This document shows positions 12,113 to 24,060 of a stretch of DNA of 64,000 bases, piece by piece (within the stretch, counting starts at the first letter, position 1; each line of letters starts with the position of its first letter). Under the pieces are notes generated by a model. The model searched no databases. It saw only the letters and a program-made list of their open reading frames with translations, and was not told the DNA's origin. Position numbers and translations under genes: made by a program. The stretch is taken from NCBI GenBank assembly GCA_006176705.1, contig QRFJ01001021.1, positions 372,001-436,000 on the forward strand, written 5' to 3'. The DNA comes from Cocos nucifera. Lineage: Eukaryota > Streptophyta > Magnoliopsida > Arecales > Arecaceae.

Positions 12113-13758
12113 TGATAAGCATCATAAATTCACCAATAAAAGTATTAATTTATTAATTAATTTATATTAATTTTTAAGAATTATTAATCAATTTATATAT
12201 AATTTTTAAGAAATTCATATTTTTATTAATTAAAAAATTAATTAAAAAATAATAAAAATTAAAAAATAAAATTTTATTATTAATGGAAAAAGCTCATTTT
12301 TTTTGATCATAATAAAATAAATTTTGAGTAAAACGAAGCTAAAATGGAAAAGATATGAATTTTTAAAAAAATAAAATAAATAAAATTTAAATTAAAAAAA
12401 AATGGCTCAGTCGGCTCCGCAAGTCAAGCCACCATCCCGCAGTAGCCAGCGCATCCAGATGCACCAAGCCAAGTCAACCAAGCCGGCGTGCCAAGCCATC
12501 CACGCTAGCCGACTCAAGCTCAGAAGCCATCAGTCGGTCTACAGCACAATGTAGACCGCTAGCTCGGTAGACACCAGCAAATCAGAGCCTGCCACGTGGT
12601 AGACCTAGACCCCTAAAGGAATTATAGGAAATTCATCATGGCTCACAGGGCATTTTGGTCTTTTCATCGATCAATAAAGGGTGCTGATTGGTTGCGGTGC
12701 ATGATGTAGCCGATCCATGCGGTCCATCGGAACAGTAAACACGCGATCGTGCGGTGGTGGTTGTTTGCGGTCAAGATCAGATGGTCAGCATTTTTTTTGG
12801 TTATCGATTTCACTCAGATCGCTATCGGATGGCAGCGCTTGATTCTAGCTTCGATCTGACGATCCAGAATGCTCTCGGCGGTGATCAGGATTTTCGAAGC
12901 GTAATTTGCGGCCAAATTTCCTCCATCAAGTGCAATCCAACGGTCAAAAATTGATCCAACCTGATCTGGGCTGATATGCATCCGATTTTGATGATTTTTA
13001 GATCGTTGGATTTCCATTGAATGGCTAGATTTCACCAGACTTACCAGAGTCATATCAGAGCTATTTTGATTCAAATTTTATTCGAATTTCTTTGTATTTT
13101 GATGATTATAAAGGCTATTAGTCCCACATTGCCTTTAGAAAAAAATATCCAGCCCTCCTAGCTCTATAAAAAGGACCCCAGGCCTTCAGAAATCTCCATC
13201 TCCGATTAAGGTGAAGCTTTGGTATAGGGCAAAGCTAGGCTATGGGTTAAAGGCTGCTTCGAAGCAACGGGTGCCGAGAAGAAGAGTCGAGCTTCTACAC
13301 CATCTTTCTACCAATGTCGATCCAAGATCAGAGATCAGACTATTTTATTCTTTTTAAATTCTATGTATTTAAATTCTAAAATTTTAATTAATAAAAATTT
13401 TATTTTTATACTTTAATTTCTTACTTTTTATTTTTATTATAATTTAATTTCTATACTTTAATTATTATTTTTTATTTTATTGCAAGTAGATGCTAAGATC
13501 TAATTAGTAGATCTTAGTACCAAGTTTAAATTCCTGCACCTTTTAATTTTCGCATTTTTATTTTCCGACTTCAATTTTGATCCCAAAACTCTTCTCTTTT
13601 CTTTTTCTTTTGTAAAATCAAAGATTTCAAATCTAAAAACACTACTTTTCCTATGGATTCGACCTGACTCACTGCTATCTACGCATTTTTACTTATTTTA
13701 AGAAGTCGGATTAAACTGATAAATACGATATCTTAACGACAACATCGCATTCCTATCA
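12113..13758 (+). repeat. Gag-only element, 5' LTR
   Basis: 1,646 bp from TGATAAGC to CCTATCA. It matches 18007-19662 over its full length with scattered, mainly C/T and G/A differences and small indels. Confidence 0.92.
13165..13172 (+). promoter_or_regulatory. LTR TATA box
   Basis: TATAAAAA in the LTR, conserved at the same place in the 3' LTR. It is the likely start region of the element's RNA. Confidence 0.6.
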
Positions 13759-13762
13759 AATT

Positions 13763-13783
13763 TTTGACACCATTATCGAGGAA
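13763..13783 (+). other. Decayed primer-binding site of the gag-only element
   Basis: Just inside the 5' LTR lies TTTGACACCATTATCGAGGA. It aligns without gaps to the common plant gypsy PBS TGGCGCCGTTGCCGGGGA (recalled from memory), with six differences, all G-to-A or C-to-T. It is therefore recognisable but eroded. Confidence 0.65.
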
Positions 13784-14769
13784 TTTTTTTTTATTTTTTT
13801 TTATTTTTTTTTTTGGTGATTGCTAGAGGTAAGGTAAGCCTTTCAGAATTTAATTAGTTACATACATCTAGTTTAAATTGCATAGAATCCTTTTGATTGA
13901 AAATTTTTTGTGCATATTCATATTAAACCAAATTAAGGGCACAACCCAATTAAACAAGATAAGGTGGGGATTTGATCACCCTTCCTTGGCCCACAAACAA
14001 CCAACCAACATCCTGCATTGACCTAAGCCTTTAAATTAAAATCAATTAGACATCAACCCTAAGAACTCGAGCTCAATAGGACAAGAAATCCTAAGAGTTG
14101 AACCGGATTAGGATAAGTCAATTTGACTGGTGTCTAGGAAAGTGGTTCAGGGATGACTGGGCCCAAAAAAATGGTGGTTTCTAATTGGTTCCATTCGCTT
14201 ACCTGACCAAGCACAATTGGTGTCTAAGGCAAGCAACGGAGGGACTCCCACCGACCTTACACTTACCTGGCTAGTTGATTGGCTAATCCTACACTTGGAG
14301 GGCTTGAAGGTGACCTTGACAGTTAGGAGCTGTCTAGATCTAGGACAACCTTTAGTCAGGATTGATTGACCAACTTAATTGCTAACCAACATTAAATCTA
14401 ATTAAACCTAAGTTCTTCTCTTTCTTCTTAGTTCTAGCACTTCTTAGGACCTATTCTTTAGAACTTTTCTTTCTTTCTTTTTCTTTCTCCTCTAAAAAAT
14501 AAAATAAAATAAAAATTAAATTTAACTAACTAAAAAAATATTAAAAAATAATTAAACTTAATTAATAAATAAAATAATTAATCTTTAATATAATAAAATA
14601 ATAAAAAAATATATAAAAAAAAATTTTTAAATTTTTTTTTTTGAATCACACGTTAGGGTTACACTAATACATGCATGGTAGAAAATCGCTTTACCTGATC
14701 TAGTTGAACCCAACCATAAAATTAAAAGGCTAAATTATATTAAACCCGATAATCAAATGGCTGAAAATT

Positions 14770-16758
14770 TTAAAGAACCATCCTAAGCAGATGAAAGAAT
14801 ACTTTATTCCTTCTACCTATAACCCATCGACTTGTATCCAATTACCTAAAATTCATGCTACCCACTATGAGATCGAGTTGACTACAATTCAGATGCTTCC
14901 ATCTTTTTATGGGAACACCAATGAAGATTCTTATTAACATCTAGATGAATTTTTAGAAATCTGCTCTATGGTGAAAATTAAAAATTTAACTAATGATGCC
15001 CTTAGATTAATTTTATTTCCTTTATCATTAAAAGACAAAGCCAAGTACTGGCTTGGGACAATAGGGAGATTAATTAAAACTTGGGCTGACTTACAAAGTG
15101 AATTTCTTAAAAAATTTTATTCCCATAGGCCGAACCAATACTATGAGGCGAGCTATCACTGGATTTGCTCAGCTTCCAGGGGAACAGATTCACGAGTCAT
15201 GGGAGAGACTTAAGGAACTTCTTAGAAAATGCCCACACCATGGTCTGTCTAAGTGGCAAATAGTTCAAGCTTTCTATGAGGGTTTAGGAGACCAATACAG
15301 ACAGATAGTAGATACATCCTGTGGAGGTGCATTCATGAACAAGAGTGAGGACGAAGCCTATACCTTATTTGAAATCCTGAGTGAAAACTCAATTAACCAT
15401 GCTTCGTTGTCTTTCCACCAAACCTGGGCAGGGATCCATGAATTTAAACATCTAGAATCTAGTCATAAGACTGATTTAAATTTGATAAATAAAATGGACT
15501 TTCTTGCTCAGAAATTAGATCAAGTCCTAACCCTAGGTCAATAATCTCCTGCATAATTCACATCATCTTCTAATTATCAGGAGATTTATTCAATCTGTGC
15601 TAGCCTAATCCATTATGAGTGAATGTTCTATGACTGCACAGTTTTCATCTTTTATCCAAGAACAAGTCCAAGCTGCTAAAGGCTACTACAAGCCGGTTAA
15701 TGATCCATTTTCAAATTCATATAATCTAGATTGGAACAACCACCATAATTTTTCTTGGACATCTCAACAGACAGACTCAGGCTCAGACCCAAATTTTACC
15801 TATCCAAAACTATCAAAATAGGCCCCAATACCAAAACTATACCTATAATAATGGCCAGCCTAGTCAGTTTATCTAGCCACCACATCATGATCAGCCCTCA
15901 TACCCACCTCCTCAACAGACCAATCTAGCTGATGATAGATTTAACCAACTTCAACAATTGATTCTGACTCAACAGCAATCTATCGTTACCAGACTAGAAG
16001 CTTAAATAGGATAATTAGTTGAGTCTAACATGAGGAGAGAACTAGATCAACTACTGAACCTACCAATTTCAAACAACCCACCTAATGTCCACCAACCACC
16101 TGGACCAAGTTATCAATTTAATGTCTCACCTAAGAATCCCCAATTTGAGAATACCAAAGTAATTCCTGAACTTAAAAGCTATAGGATTCTTATGGACCCA
16201 TACCAAGATCAGGTGAGAGAGGCTAGTACTGATGCTAGCCAAAATAAAAATTTAGAGGAATTGGTTAGTACTGAGACTAACCATATAGAAGAACCCGAGC
16301 CAAGAATTAGTACTGATGCTAGTTCCAGTTTAAATGAGATAGAAATAGAGAAAAAGAGAATAGATGATTTACTCAAGACTTATAAACCTAATGTCCTATT
16401 CCCTTTAATCCTAGAAGCCGGTTCTTCTTACAAAAATCAAAAGGCATGTAATGAAATGTCAATGGAGTTGTTTAAGCAAGATCACATTAATTTATCTTCA
16501 GAATTAAAACTACCTTTAGTCACCATTCCAGCACCCATTGAATCAAACTTAACTCCTAATACAAAAACTCCATTCATGAGCATTTTAGAAGAACAAATAG
16601 GAGAAATTCTTAATAAACATGGGTCTGAGAATGGAATCATAAATTATATCCCTAAAATTAACAAAGATTATATTAATAATGGGATTATAAATCAACTTTC
16701 TGAGATTGGCAATCCAAAACCATTGGAATTTGTCAATCCAATATTCGACACAGGATAA
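14770..16758 (+). pseudogene. Athila-like gag ORF (broken)
   Basis: Reading starts in a segment with PSTCIQLPKIHATHYEIE and LPSFYGNTNEDSY. It then runs through a retrotransposon-gag core (14968-15213: LFPLSLKDKAKYWL) and shifts frame at about 15100-15210. It continues in a 148-codon ORF (15098-15544) with SWERLKELLRKCPHHGLSKW and FYEGLGDQYRQIVD. A stop at 15541 and further stops at about 15820 and 16004 precede a 242-codon ORF (16030-16758) ending NPKPLEFVNPIFDTG. The core is recognisable as the Retrotrans_gag family. The downstream part is polar and Asn/Pro-rich and may include the Gag tail and linker. No zinc knuckle or enzyme domain is seen. At least four disruptions make it non-functional. 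Confidence 0.8.
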
Positions 16759-16759
16759 T

Positions 16760-18006
16760 AAGCTACATTGTGTCTGGCTGAAGATGGTAAACTTAGCGCT
16801 TGTTGGGAGGCAACCCAATATTTAGTTTTTATCTAATTTATTTTTTTAGTTTATTTTTTTTAGGATAATTTGAATAAGTTGGAGGAAGAGCCCAAATTTT
16901 CAAAGGCATGTGTTGAACCAAAAATATAGTTAGGTGTATTCTTAAATATTCTTTATTACACCCTTTATTTTTTTTTCTTCTCCATTGAGGATAATGTCGA
17001 TTAAGTTGGAGGGGAGAAAAAAATAAAAATTTTAAAATTTTAAGTCCTCAAAAAAGTTAGTATTTAGTATTTAGACACCTGATTATGCTTAAGAATCGAA
17101 TTAAACTAAGCATTTTTTTAAAAGAAAATTGATGCACAGATTAGAGAATCTATGAGATATTAAGGAATCAAGTATTAAGAAAATTCAATAAAGAGTTAAG
17201 TCTAGAACATAAAAAGTTTTTTCTTGGAGCATTTCTAATTATTTCTACTTAGCATCAAAGAAAAGTCTACTTTTTATAGGCTTGTGTAGGGTAACTATAT
17301 GTTTCTTCATATAAAAAAATTTATTTTAATAAAATAGTTTTCAAGTACTTCTCACTGAGTAACCGGGCCTCTTTGCCTAAGCAAGCATTGAGTTTCGCGT
17401 CAAAAGGTGGGAAGGGCAAAGAAGCTCGTTGTAAAGCTAGTCTTAACTCGTAGCCTATTTGATTCGAGCTAGTAAGCTCGAGGGGTATTCTATACCTAGT
17501 GTCCCTAAAGCCAACTAGGTTTGGGAGTCATTGGCCCAAGACTCGCTACATGGATCAAATAGAAAGCTTAAGGAGTTAAGATACTCAATAGTGGTACAAC
17601 GTTAAAAAAAATAAAAAAAAAAAAAAATATTGGTTTCCCACCGAGTAATCGGGTCCCATTGCCTAAGTAAGCAATGATATTCACATCAAAAAGTGGGCAA
17701 TGTGAAAATAAAAATTAATAAATAAAGGATGGAAGTAGCAATACACTTGCCTATATGAAAGTTTAGACAAATCAGAGATAAAGATTGGATAATTTAGAAA
17801 AAGTTTTAAAAAATTTAATATTCTTTACTTAATTTTTCTATTGATAAGTATTAATATCCCAATGATATATCTCATTTAAGCTCTACTGAATATCAATGGC
17901 CATTTTGAAAACTGCTTAGGTAAAATTCGAAACTCTAAAGTTAAAAGATATTTAAAACTAAATTCTTTCTTTACTCGAGGACGAGCAAAGCTTAAGTTGG
18001 GGGGTG
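16760..18006 (+). other. 3' untranslated internal region of the gag-only element
   Basis: No ORF. Contains two copies of a ~70 bp motif (about 17350-17420 and 17636-17710) sharing a core close to CGAGTAATCGGGTC plus GCCTAAGYAAGCA. Three polypurine-like boxes of the type AAGTTGGAGG lie at about 16875, 17000 and 17995. The last of these is the true PPT next to the 3' LTR. Confidence 0.6.
17990..18006 (+). other. Polypurine tract of the gag-only element
   Basis: AGCTTAAGTTGGGGGGTG lies directly before the 3' LTR start at 18007, as expected for plus-strand priming. Confidence 0.75.
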
Positions 18007-19662
18007 TGATAAGCATCATAAATTCATCAATAAAAGTATAAAAGTATTAATTTATTAATTAATTTATATTAATTTTTAAAAATTATTAATCAATTTATAT
18101 ATAATTTTTAAGAAATTCATATTTTTATAAATTAAAAAATTAATTAAAAAATAATAAAAATTTAAAAATAAAATTTTATTATTAATGGAAAGAGCTCATT
18201 TTTTTGATCATAACAAAATAAATTTTGAGTAAAATGGAGCTAAAACAGAAAAGATATAAATTTTTAAAGAAATATAATAAATAAAATTTAAATAAAAAAA
18301 AGAAAATGGCTCAGCCGACTTCGCAAGTCAAGCTGCCATGCCACAGCAGTCGGCGCATCCAAACGCACCAAGCCAAGCCGACCAAGTCGACGTGCCAAGC
18401 CATCCAGGCTAGTCGACTCAAGCTCAGAAGCCATCAGTCGGTCTATAGCACAGTGTAGACCGCCAGCTCGATAGACACCAGTGAATCAGAGCCTGCCACG
18501 TGGTAGACCTAGACCCCTAAAGGAATTACAGAAAATTCATCGCAGCTCACAAGGCATTTCGATCTATTCATCGATCAATAAAGGGCGCTGATTGGTTGCG
18601 GTGCACGATGTAGCCGGTCCACGCGGTCCATGGGAACAGTAAATGTGCGATCGTACGGTGGTGGTTGTTTGCGATCAACATCGAACGATCAGCATTTTTT
18701 TTGATTATCGATTTCACTCGGATCACCATCGAATGGTAGCACTTGATTCTAGCTTCGATCTGACGGTCCAAAACACTCCCGATGGTGATCAGGATTCTTG
18801 AAGCATAATTTGCGGCCAGATTTCCTCCATCAAATGCAATCCAATGGTCAGAAATTGATCCGACCCGATCTGGGCTGATATGTATCCGATTTTGATGATT
18901 TTTGGACTGTTGGATTCCTATTGAATGGCTAGATTTCACTAGACTTACCAAAGTCATATCAGAGCTATTTTGATTCAAATTTTATTCAAATTTCTTTATA
19001 TTTTGATGATTATAAAGGCTATTAGTCCCACATTGCCTTTAGAAAAAAATATTCAGCCCTCCTATCTCTATAAAAAGGATCCCAAGCCTTCAGAAATCTC
19101 CATCTCCGATCAAGGTGAAGCTTTGGTATAGGACGAAGCTAGGCTATGGGTTAAAGGCTGCTTCGAAGCAATGGATGCCAAGAAAAAGAGTCGAGCTTCT
19201 ACACCATCTTTCTGCCAATGCCGATCCAAGATCAGAGATCAGGCTATTTTATTTTTTTTAAATTCTATGTATTTAAATTCTAAAATTTTAATTAATAAAA
19301 ATTTTATTTTTGCACTTTAATTTCTTACTTTTTTATTTTTATTGTAATTTAATTTCTGCACTTTAGTTATTACTTTTTATTTTATTGCAAGTAGATGCTA
19401 AGATCTAATTAGTAGATCTTAGTACTAAGTTTAAATTTCTGCACCTTTTAATTTTTGCTTTTTATTTTTTGACTTTACTTTTGATCCCAAAACTCTTCTC
19501 TTTTCTTTTTCTTTTGTAAAATCAAAGATTTCAAATCTAAAAGCACTACCTTCCTTATGGATTTGATCCGACTCACTGCTATCTACATATTTTTAATTAT
19601 TTTAAGAAGTCAGATTAAACTGATAAATACGGTGTCTTAACGACAACATCGCGTTCCTATCA
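18007..19662 (+). repeat. Gag-only element, 3' LTR
   Basis: 1,656 bp partner of 12113-13758, ending in CCTATCA at 19662 and followed by the AGAAG duplication at 19663-19667. A TATAAAAA box is at 19069-19076. Confidence 0.92.
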
Positions 19663-19667
19663 AGAAG

Positions 19668-21500
19668 AAAAGCTTGGACTTAGGTCCAACAAATGCTTGT
19701 TCATATCGTACCCTAAGAAAACTAGGGATTATTACTTCTACCTTGCTGAAGAAAAAAGGTGTTCGTCAGTAATAGAGCAATCTTTTTGAAAAAAAAATTT
19801 CTTAGGAAAGGAACTTCTATCTTTAATGTTGAACTTAGTGAAGTTTGATAGGTGGAAGAACCAACATATTCTAGTAAACTTGCAGAATTAGATTTGATAA
19901 GACCAAACCTAGAGCCCATTGTAGATAGAGTACCATATCAACTAGATAGATAGTATGATTTTTTGGTCCAAAATGATGATCCTATCGAAATCGATGAGAA
20001 CGATGAGGATCCAATCACCTACATGGATGCTATGTAGAGGTCCAACTCCGATAAATGGCTGGAAGCCATGAAGTTCGAAATGGAGTCCATGAAAGTCAAG
20101 GTGTATGGACACTGGTTGATCCACTTGAAGGGATAAAACCCATTAGGTGTAAGTAGATTTTCAAAAGAAAAAAGGATGCAGACAGGAAGGTGGGGACCTA
20201 TAAAATCTATCTGGTTGCTAAGGGATATCATCGGCATTATGGTATTAACTATGAAGAGATATTTTTTCTGGTGGCAATGCTCAAGTCCATTCAGATCATG
20301 CTTGCAATAGTGGCATATCTAGACCATGAGATCTAGCAAATAGATGTGAAGACAACTTTTCTAAATGGAGAGTTAGACGAAGAGGTGTATATGATACAGC
20401 CTGAGGGTTTCACATCTATAGACGAGTCCAAGGTGTGCAAGCTTTAGAGATCCACCTATGGATTGAAGCAGGCATCACAGAGTTGGAACATGCATTTTGA
20501 TAAGGTGATCAGAACATATGGCTTTGTTAAGAATAGAGAGAAACCCTATATCTATAAATAGGCTAATGATTCTGTAATAGTATTTTTTGTACTGTATGTG
20601 GATGATATTCTCTTAATAGAAAATGACATCCCTGCACTATAGGGAATAAGGTTTGGCTGTCATCGCATTTCTCTATGAAGGACTTGGAAGAAGCTTCCTA
20701 CAACTTGGGGATGAAGATCTATAGAGATAGATCTAAAAGGTTGCTTGGGTTGTTCCAGTCCATATACATTGATACCATGCTGAAGAGATTCAACATGGTA
20801 AATTTCAAGAAAGGCTATCTCCTGATAGGCCATGGAATTTCTCTCTCAAAGAGGGATTGTCTGACAACTCCTCAAGAGAGAGAGCATATGAGTAGAATAT
20901 CATATGCTTTGACAGTGGGTTCTATTATGTATGCCATGACGTGTATGAGACTGGATGTATCATACTCACTAGGGGTAGTGAGTAGATACCAGTCTGATCT
21001 AGGTGAGAATCATTAGAAGGTTATAAAGACAATCCTGAAGTATTTGAGAAATACTAAGGACTAATGGCTCATTTATAGAGATATTGACTTGAAACTTGTG
21101 GGATATACTGATTTCAGTTTTCAATCAGATCACGATGATAGTAAGAGTGTGTTAGGTTATGTGTTTATCCTAAATGGTGGAGCAGTCTACTAGAAGAGTT
21201 TCAAGCAGCACAACATGGTTGATTCTGTATGCGAGATGGAGTATGTCGCGGCATCGGATGCTGCAAAAAAAAACTGTGTTCTTTGGATGGTTTGATTCTG
21301 CTTTATGGTTTGATTCTGCTTTACTGTGATAGCACTAGAGCCATAGCTCAAGTGAAGGAGCTGAAGGTACATCAGCACACCAAGCATATTCTATGTCGAT
21401 CTTCAGAAGATCGATGAAAAAGAGAATATGACTGACCCATTTACTAAAGTTCTCAAAATCAAAGAGTTCGATAATCACAAATGGAATATGTGTATATGAT
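19668..21500 (+). pseudogene. Copia reverse transcriptase-RNase H remnant (second part)
   Basis: The copia reading resumes after the nested insertion. The integrase tail (KCLFISYPKKTRDYYFYL) at 19685-19745 leads to the RT. RT landmarks are KWLEAMKFEMESM (20050), the variant VDVKTTFLNGELDEEVYM (about 20343-20395), YGLKQASQSW (20457) and the catalytic YVDDILLI box (about 20598). RNase H follows at about 21100-21260 (GYTDFSFQSDHDDSKSVLGYV, CEMEYVAASDAA) and a tail with ENMTDPFTK and EFDNHKWNMC (about 21425-21500). Many stops and several frame changes are present, so it is non-functional although YVDD itself is intact. Confidence 0.85.
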
Positions 21501-21517
21501 ACTATTTTGAATGGCTT

Positions 21518-21533
21518 TAGTCTAAGTGAGAGT
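21518..21533 (+). other. Copia polypurine tract
   Basis: TAGTCTAAGTGAGAGT immediately upstream of the 3' LTR start at 21534. This is the usual place and form for plant copia elements, with a few pyrimidine changes. Confidence 0.6.
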
Positions 21534-22135
21534 TGTTGGAAAATGTATCCTAAAGAAAATCATTTAGATTATTGATGGTTGAGCTAATTATAAATATATT
21601 TAAATTAATTATAATAAATAAAATTATTATTTTGACATTTTCATCATTTTTGTGCATCTTCTTGTAATGAACTCTTATGTGATGAAGTCCTTAGGACTAT
21701 TTAGCCTCGACAAAGAAAAATTTATTTTTTGTTCTTAAATTTGTTCATGACCAAATGATACATTGTTACCTAGGACGATAACATATCGAGTATAGGTCGT
21801 TGTGTGCCATATGCATTGGTTATCCTCTTAACTAAGGAGTATGATGTACTGGTATAGCATGTAGTTGAAGTGTAGAGGTACATTTCACATAACGTGACTT
21901 AACTGCATAGCTTTCTGCTGCCAAGAGTTGCTCGTGAAGGATATGGGTATAACTATCTCTTAGATCTGAGAGCACTATGATAACTTGCAAGAAACTCACC
22001 GTACTTAGGTACTAAACTACCTAAATTTCTAATTCAATGGTAGAAGGTTACTGGATATAGTCAAGTACTTATTTTGTCAGTGTATGAGTCAAGATGGGAT
22101 TGACCCCTCCAATTGTTAGAGCAGATGCATTTTAA
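21534..22135 (+). repeat. Copia 3' LTR, truncated
   Basis: Starts TGTTGGAA and follows 6227-6830 closely up to about GCAGATGCATTTTA at 22130, after which similarity stops. About 2.2 kb of LTR is missing, by deletion or by a later rearrangement. Confidence 0.82.
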
Positions 22136-24060
22136 ATCTAATTTGCTCCAAATTTTTTTAACCAGAAAATCGAGCTCTTTGTATTGGTGAGGATCTTTCC
22201 TGTAAAACATCAATATAAGCATCAATTCTTAAAATAAATATTAATTAATATATATTTTAATATTTTTTATTTATATATTTATGGTATTTATCATACGTCG
22301 ATCGGATCGGTATGTATGGAGAACACACGCACCTCTTATTTATTTCGATATCGTGGAGATCTATTGTCTGTAGTATGTGATGCGATAGTTCAGCATGCAT
22401 TAGGGTATCCCTCCACCATGTGACACTCGGAAGAGCCTCCATAGTGTAAATCAACGAGGGCGGCATCGCCATGATTAGATTCGACATCATCGGGAGCATA
22501 TTGATGCATGAAAGCAGCAGGAGGATTTGATTATAGATGGTCCGCCTATGCTCCCCATTATGGATTATTATGATCCACATCTGCAATAGTATAGGAGCAT
22601 TACTAGGCGATTCATTTCACCATTGATGAGGGATCGGTCCAAGATGAGGTTCCATCTATCGAACAACATAATGGACATTATGGTAAGTATATTTTGCTTT
22701 TTGTCTCATTTTGTTATGTCGTTATTATTTGGCCTTCTTGAATAACAATGTTTTCTCTTTAATACTGACAGTTTGAGAGGATCACGTCACTATACCACCG
22801 GACATAGAGCAGCTTTCATTCGATCATCATTGGATGCAAGGATCCAGTACTTGTCGATGTCATGGATGGCCTCCTCGATACCATGCAAGTCGTTTTTGAG
22901 GATAGACAACTTCATATTATGCCATCGATAGATGATCTGAATACCTCATTAGATACCCAGCACACCTCATATCCTGGCTTCTTAGACTTTGACCTCTCCA
23001 TAGATGATACATCTCTATCATAGAGGATTAGTAAGCCAAGAGATACGCCGCACCAACCTGATGAGCAGCACGTCAATCATACGCATGGGAGGACCAGAGG
23101 TTGGGATAGACTGAGGATTTTCCAAAACAAACATCAGGCACCTTCTTCTCTATCGGTCGATGCCGTGTCGGAGCAATCATCTATGTAGCTAGAGATGATA
23201 CACGTTTATAAGAGACGGATACGAAGGAGGCTTGAGTACCTTAATATATATACCTCTCAATAGTTATATTTGTTGTTTTTTTTTTTTTTGCTAACAAACT
23301 TTGTAATAATCAAACATTGGTTTATATTAATTTGAAATTAATATTACAAATTTTTTAATCTAAATGTACATGCTATAATTTTTGTTGGTTGCATAAAATA
23401 ATCATTGTCGATCTTGATACAGGTTATATGATTGAAGTTTGGGATTATCCATCATTTCTAAGATATTTTACACTATTAATTAGAGAAGCTTAAATTTGTA
23501 TCTCAAGAAAGATATAAATTTCTAAATAGATAAAGATACTTGAAGAAGGCTAAGACCGTAAATTTATCAAATATAAGATGTAAACAATATTTTTTGGAAG
23601 TCTTAAAAGCGTTCAAGATTATTTTAGAATATTCAGTGGTAATTTTGAAAGTTTTGGAAATCAAAATTGAGAAAAAAATAGGTTTCGAATTTTAAGGGTC
23701 GACCCCTAAATTGTTCCATAGTATGGGAATATCAAAGTCATTCAATTGTAAAACGACTTATACTTATTGTAGGATGACTTATAGAGTTGCTCTACGATAG
23801 GATGACCTATAGAATCGCCATAGTAGGATAACTTAGTAAGTCGCTCTACAATGAAGCAATTTTTTGTTGCTGACTACTCTTCTCACATAGCATCGAGGGT
23901 AGTGAGTCAGCACATAAAGTCATTCTATCATAAGATAATTTTGATTTAGACAGTATTTTGATAAATAATTTTAAAAAAATAATATTTTGATAATTTTTTT
24001 TAAAATAAATATTATTTTGATAAAATCGTCCATCTATCTTCTTTACTAAATCGGGATGCC
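22136..24060. other. Unassigned sequence with coding-like patches
   Basis: GC is higher than the flanks at 22300-22680 and 22790-23240, but every frame is broken by stops after short runs. The + strand stretch near 23035-23240 reads KPRDTPHQPDEQHVNHTHG and then a basic tail. I do not recognise the family; a decayed plant transposon-associated ORF is possible. Around 23760-23850 a short ~27 bp motif close to GTAGGATGACTTATAGAGT recurs about three times. The rest is AT-rich without features. Confidence 0.3.

Larger units (their letters stand above)
12113..19662 (+). mobile_element. Non-autonomous gag-only gypsy element (Athila-like), nested in copia
   Basis: Two LTRs of about 1.65 kb (TGATAAGC...CCTATCA) flank a 4.2 kb internal region. 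The internal region holds a PBS, a gag-like ORF and a polypurine tract, but no protease, reverse transcriptase, RNase H or integrase that I can find. Perfect AGAAG duplications on both sides prove insertion into the copia integrase region. The gag reads like Athila-lineage Gag. This architecture matches the non-autonomous class known as terminal-repeat retrotransposons with a GAG domain (TR-GAG). Replication would need enzymes from a related autonomous element elsewhere. LTR differences are mainly transitions, indicating age plus methylation. Confidence 0.88.
6227..22135 (+). mobile_element. Ty1/copia LTR retrotransposon, degenerate, with nested insertion
   Basis: The 5' LTR starts TGTTAGAA at 6227 and ends TTCCAACT at 9038. 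The internal region resumes as an LTR copy (TGTTGGAA) at 21534. The order gag remnant, protease, integrase, reverse transcriptase, RNase H is the Ty1/copia order. The PBS matches plant initiator-Met tRNA usage. Coding regions hold many stops and frameshifts. At 12108 the integrase region is interrupted by a gag-only gypsy element and resumes at 19668 after a perfect 5 bp duplication. The 3' LTR loses similarity to the 5' LTR after about 600 bp, so no outer target duplication can be read. The lineage looks Tork/Angela-like from the RT and RNase H sequence, but this is not certain. Confidence 0.88.

Noticed and set aside
12814..18978. Minus-strand ORFs MNQNSSDMTLVSLVK... at 12814-13074 and 18568-18978, similar to each other
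   Set aside because: They lie at the same place in the two LTRs of the gag-only element, so their similarity comes from LTR duplication. They have different lengths, no domain and no start context.
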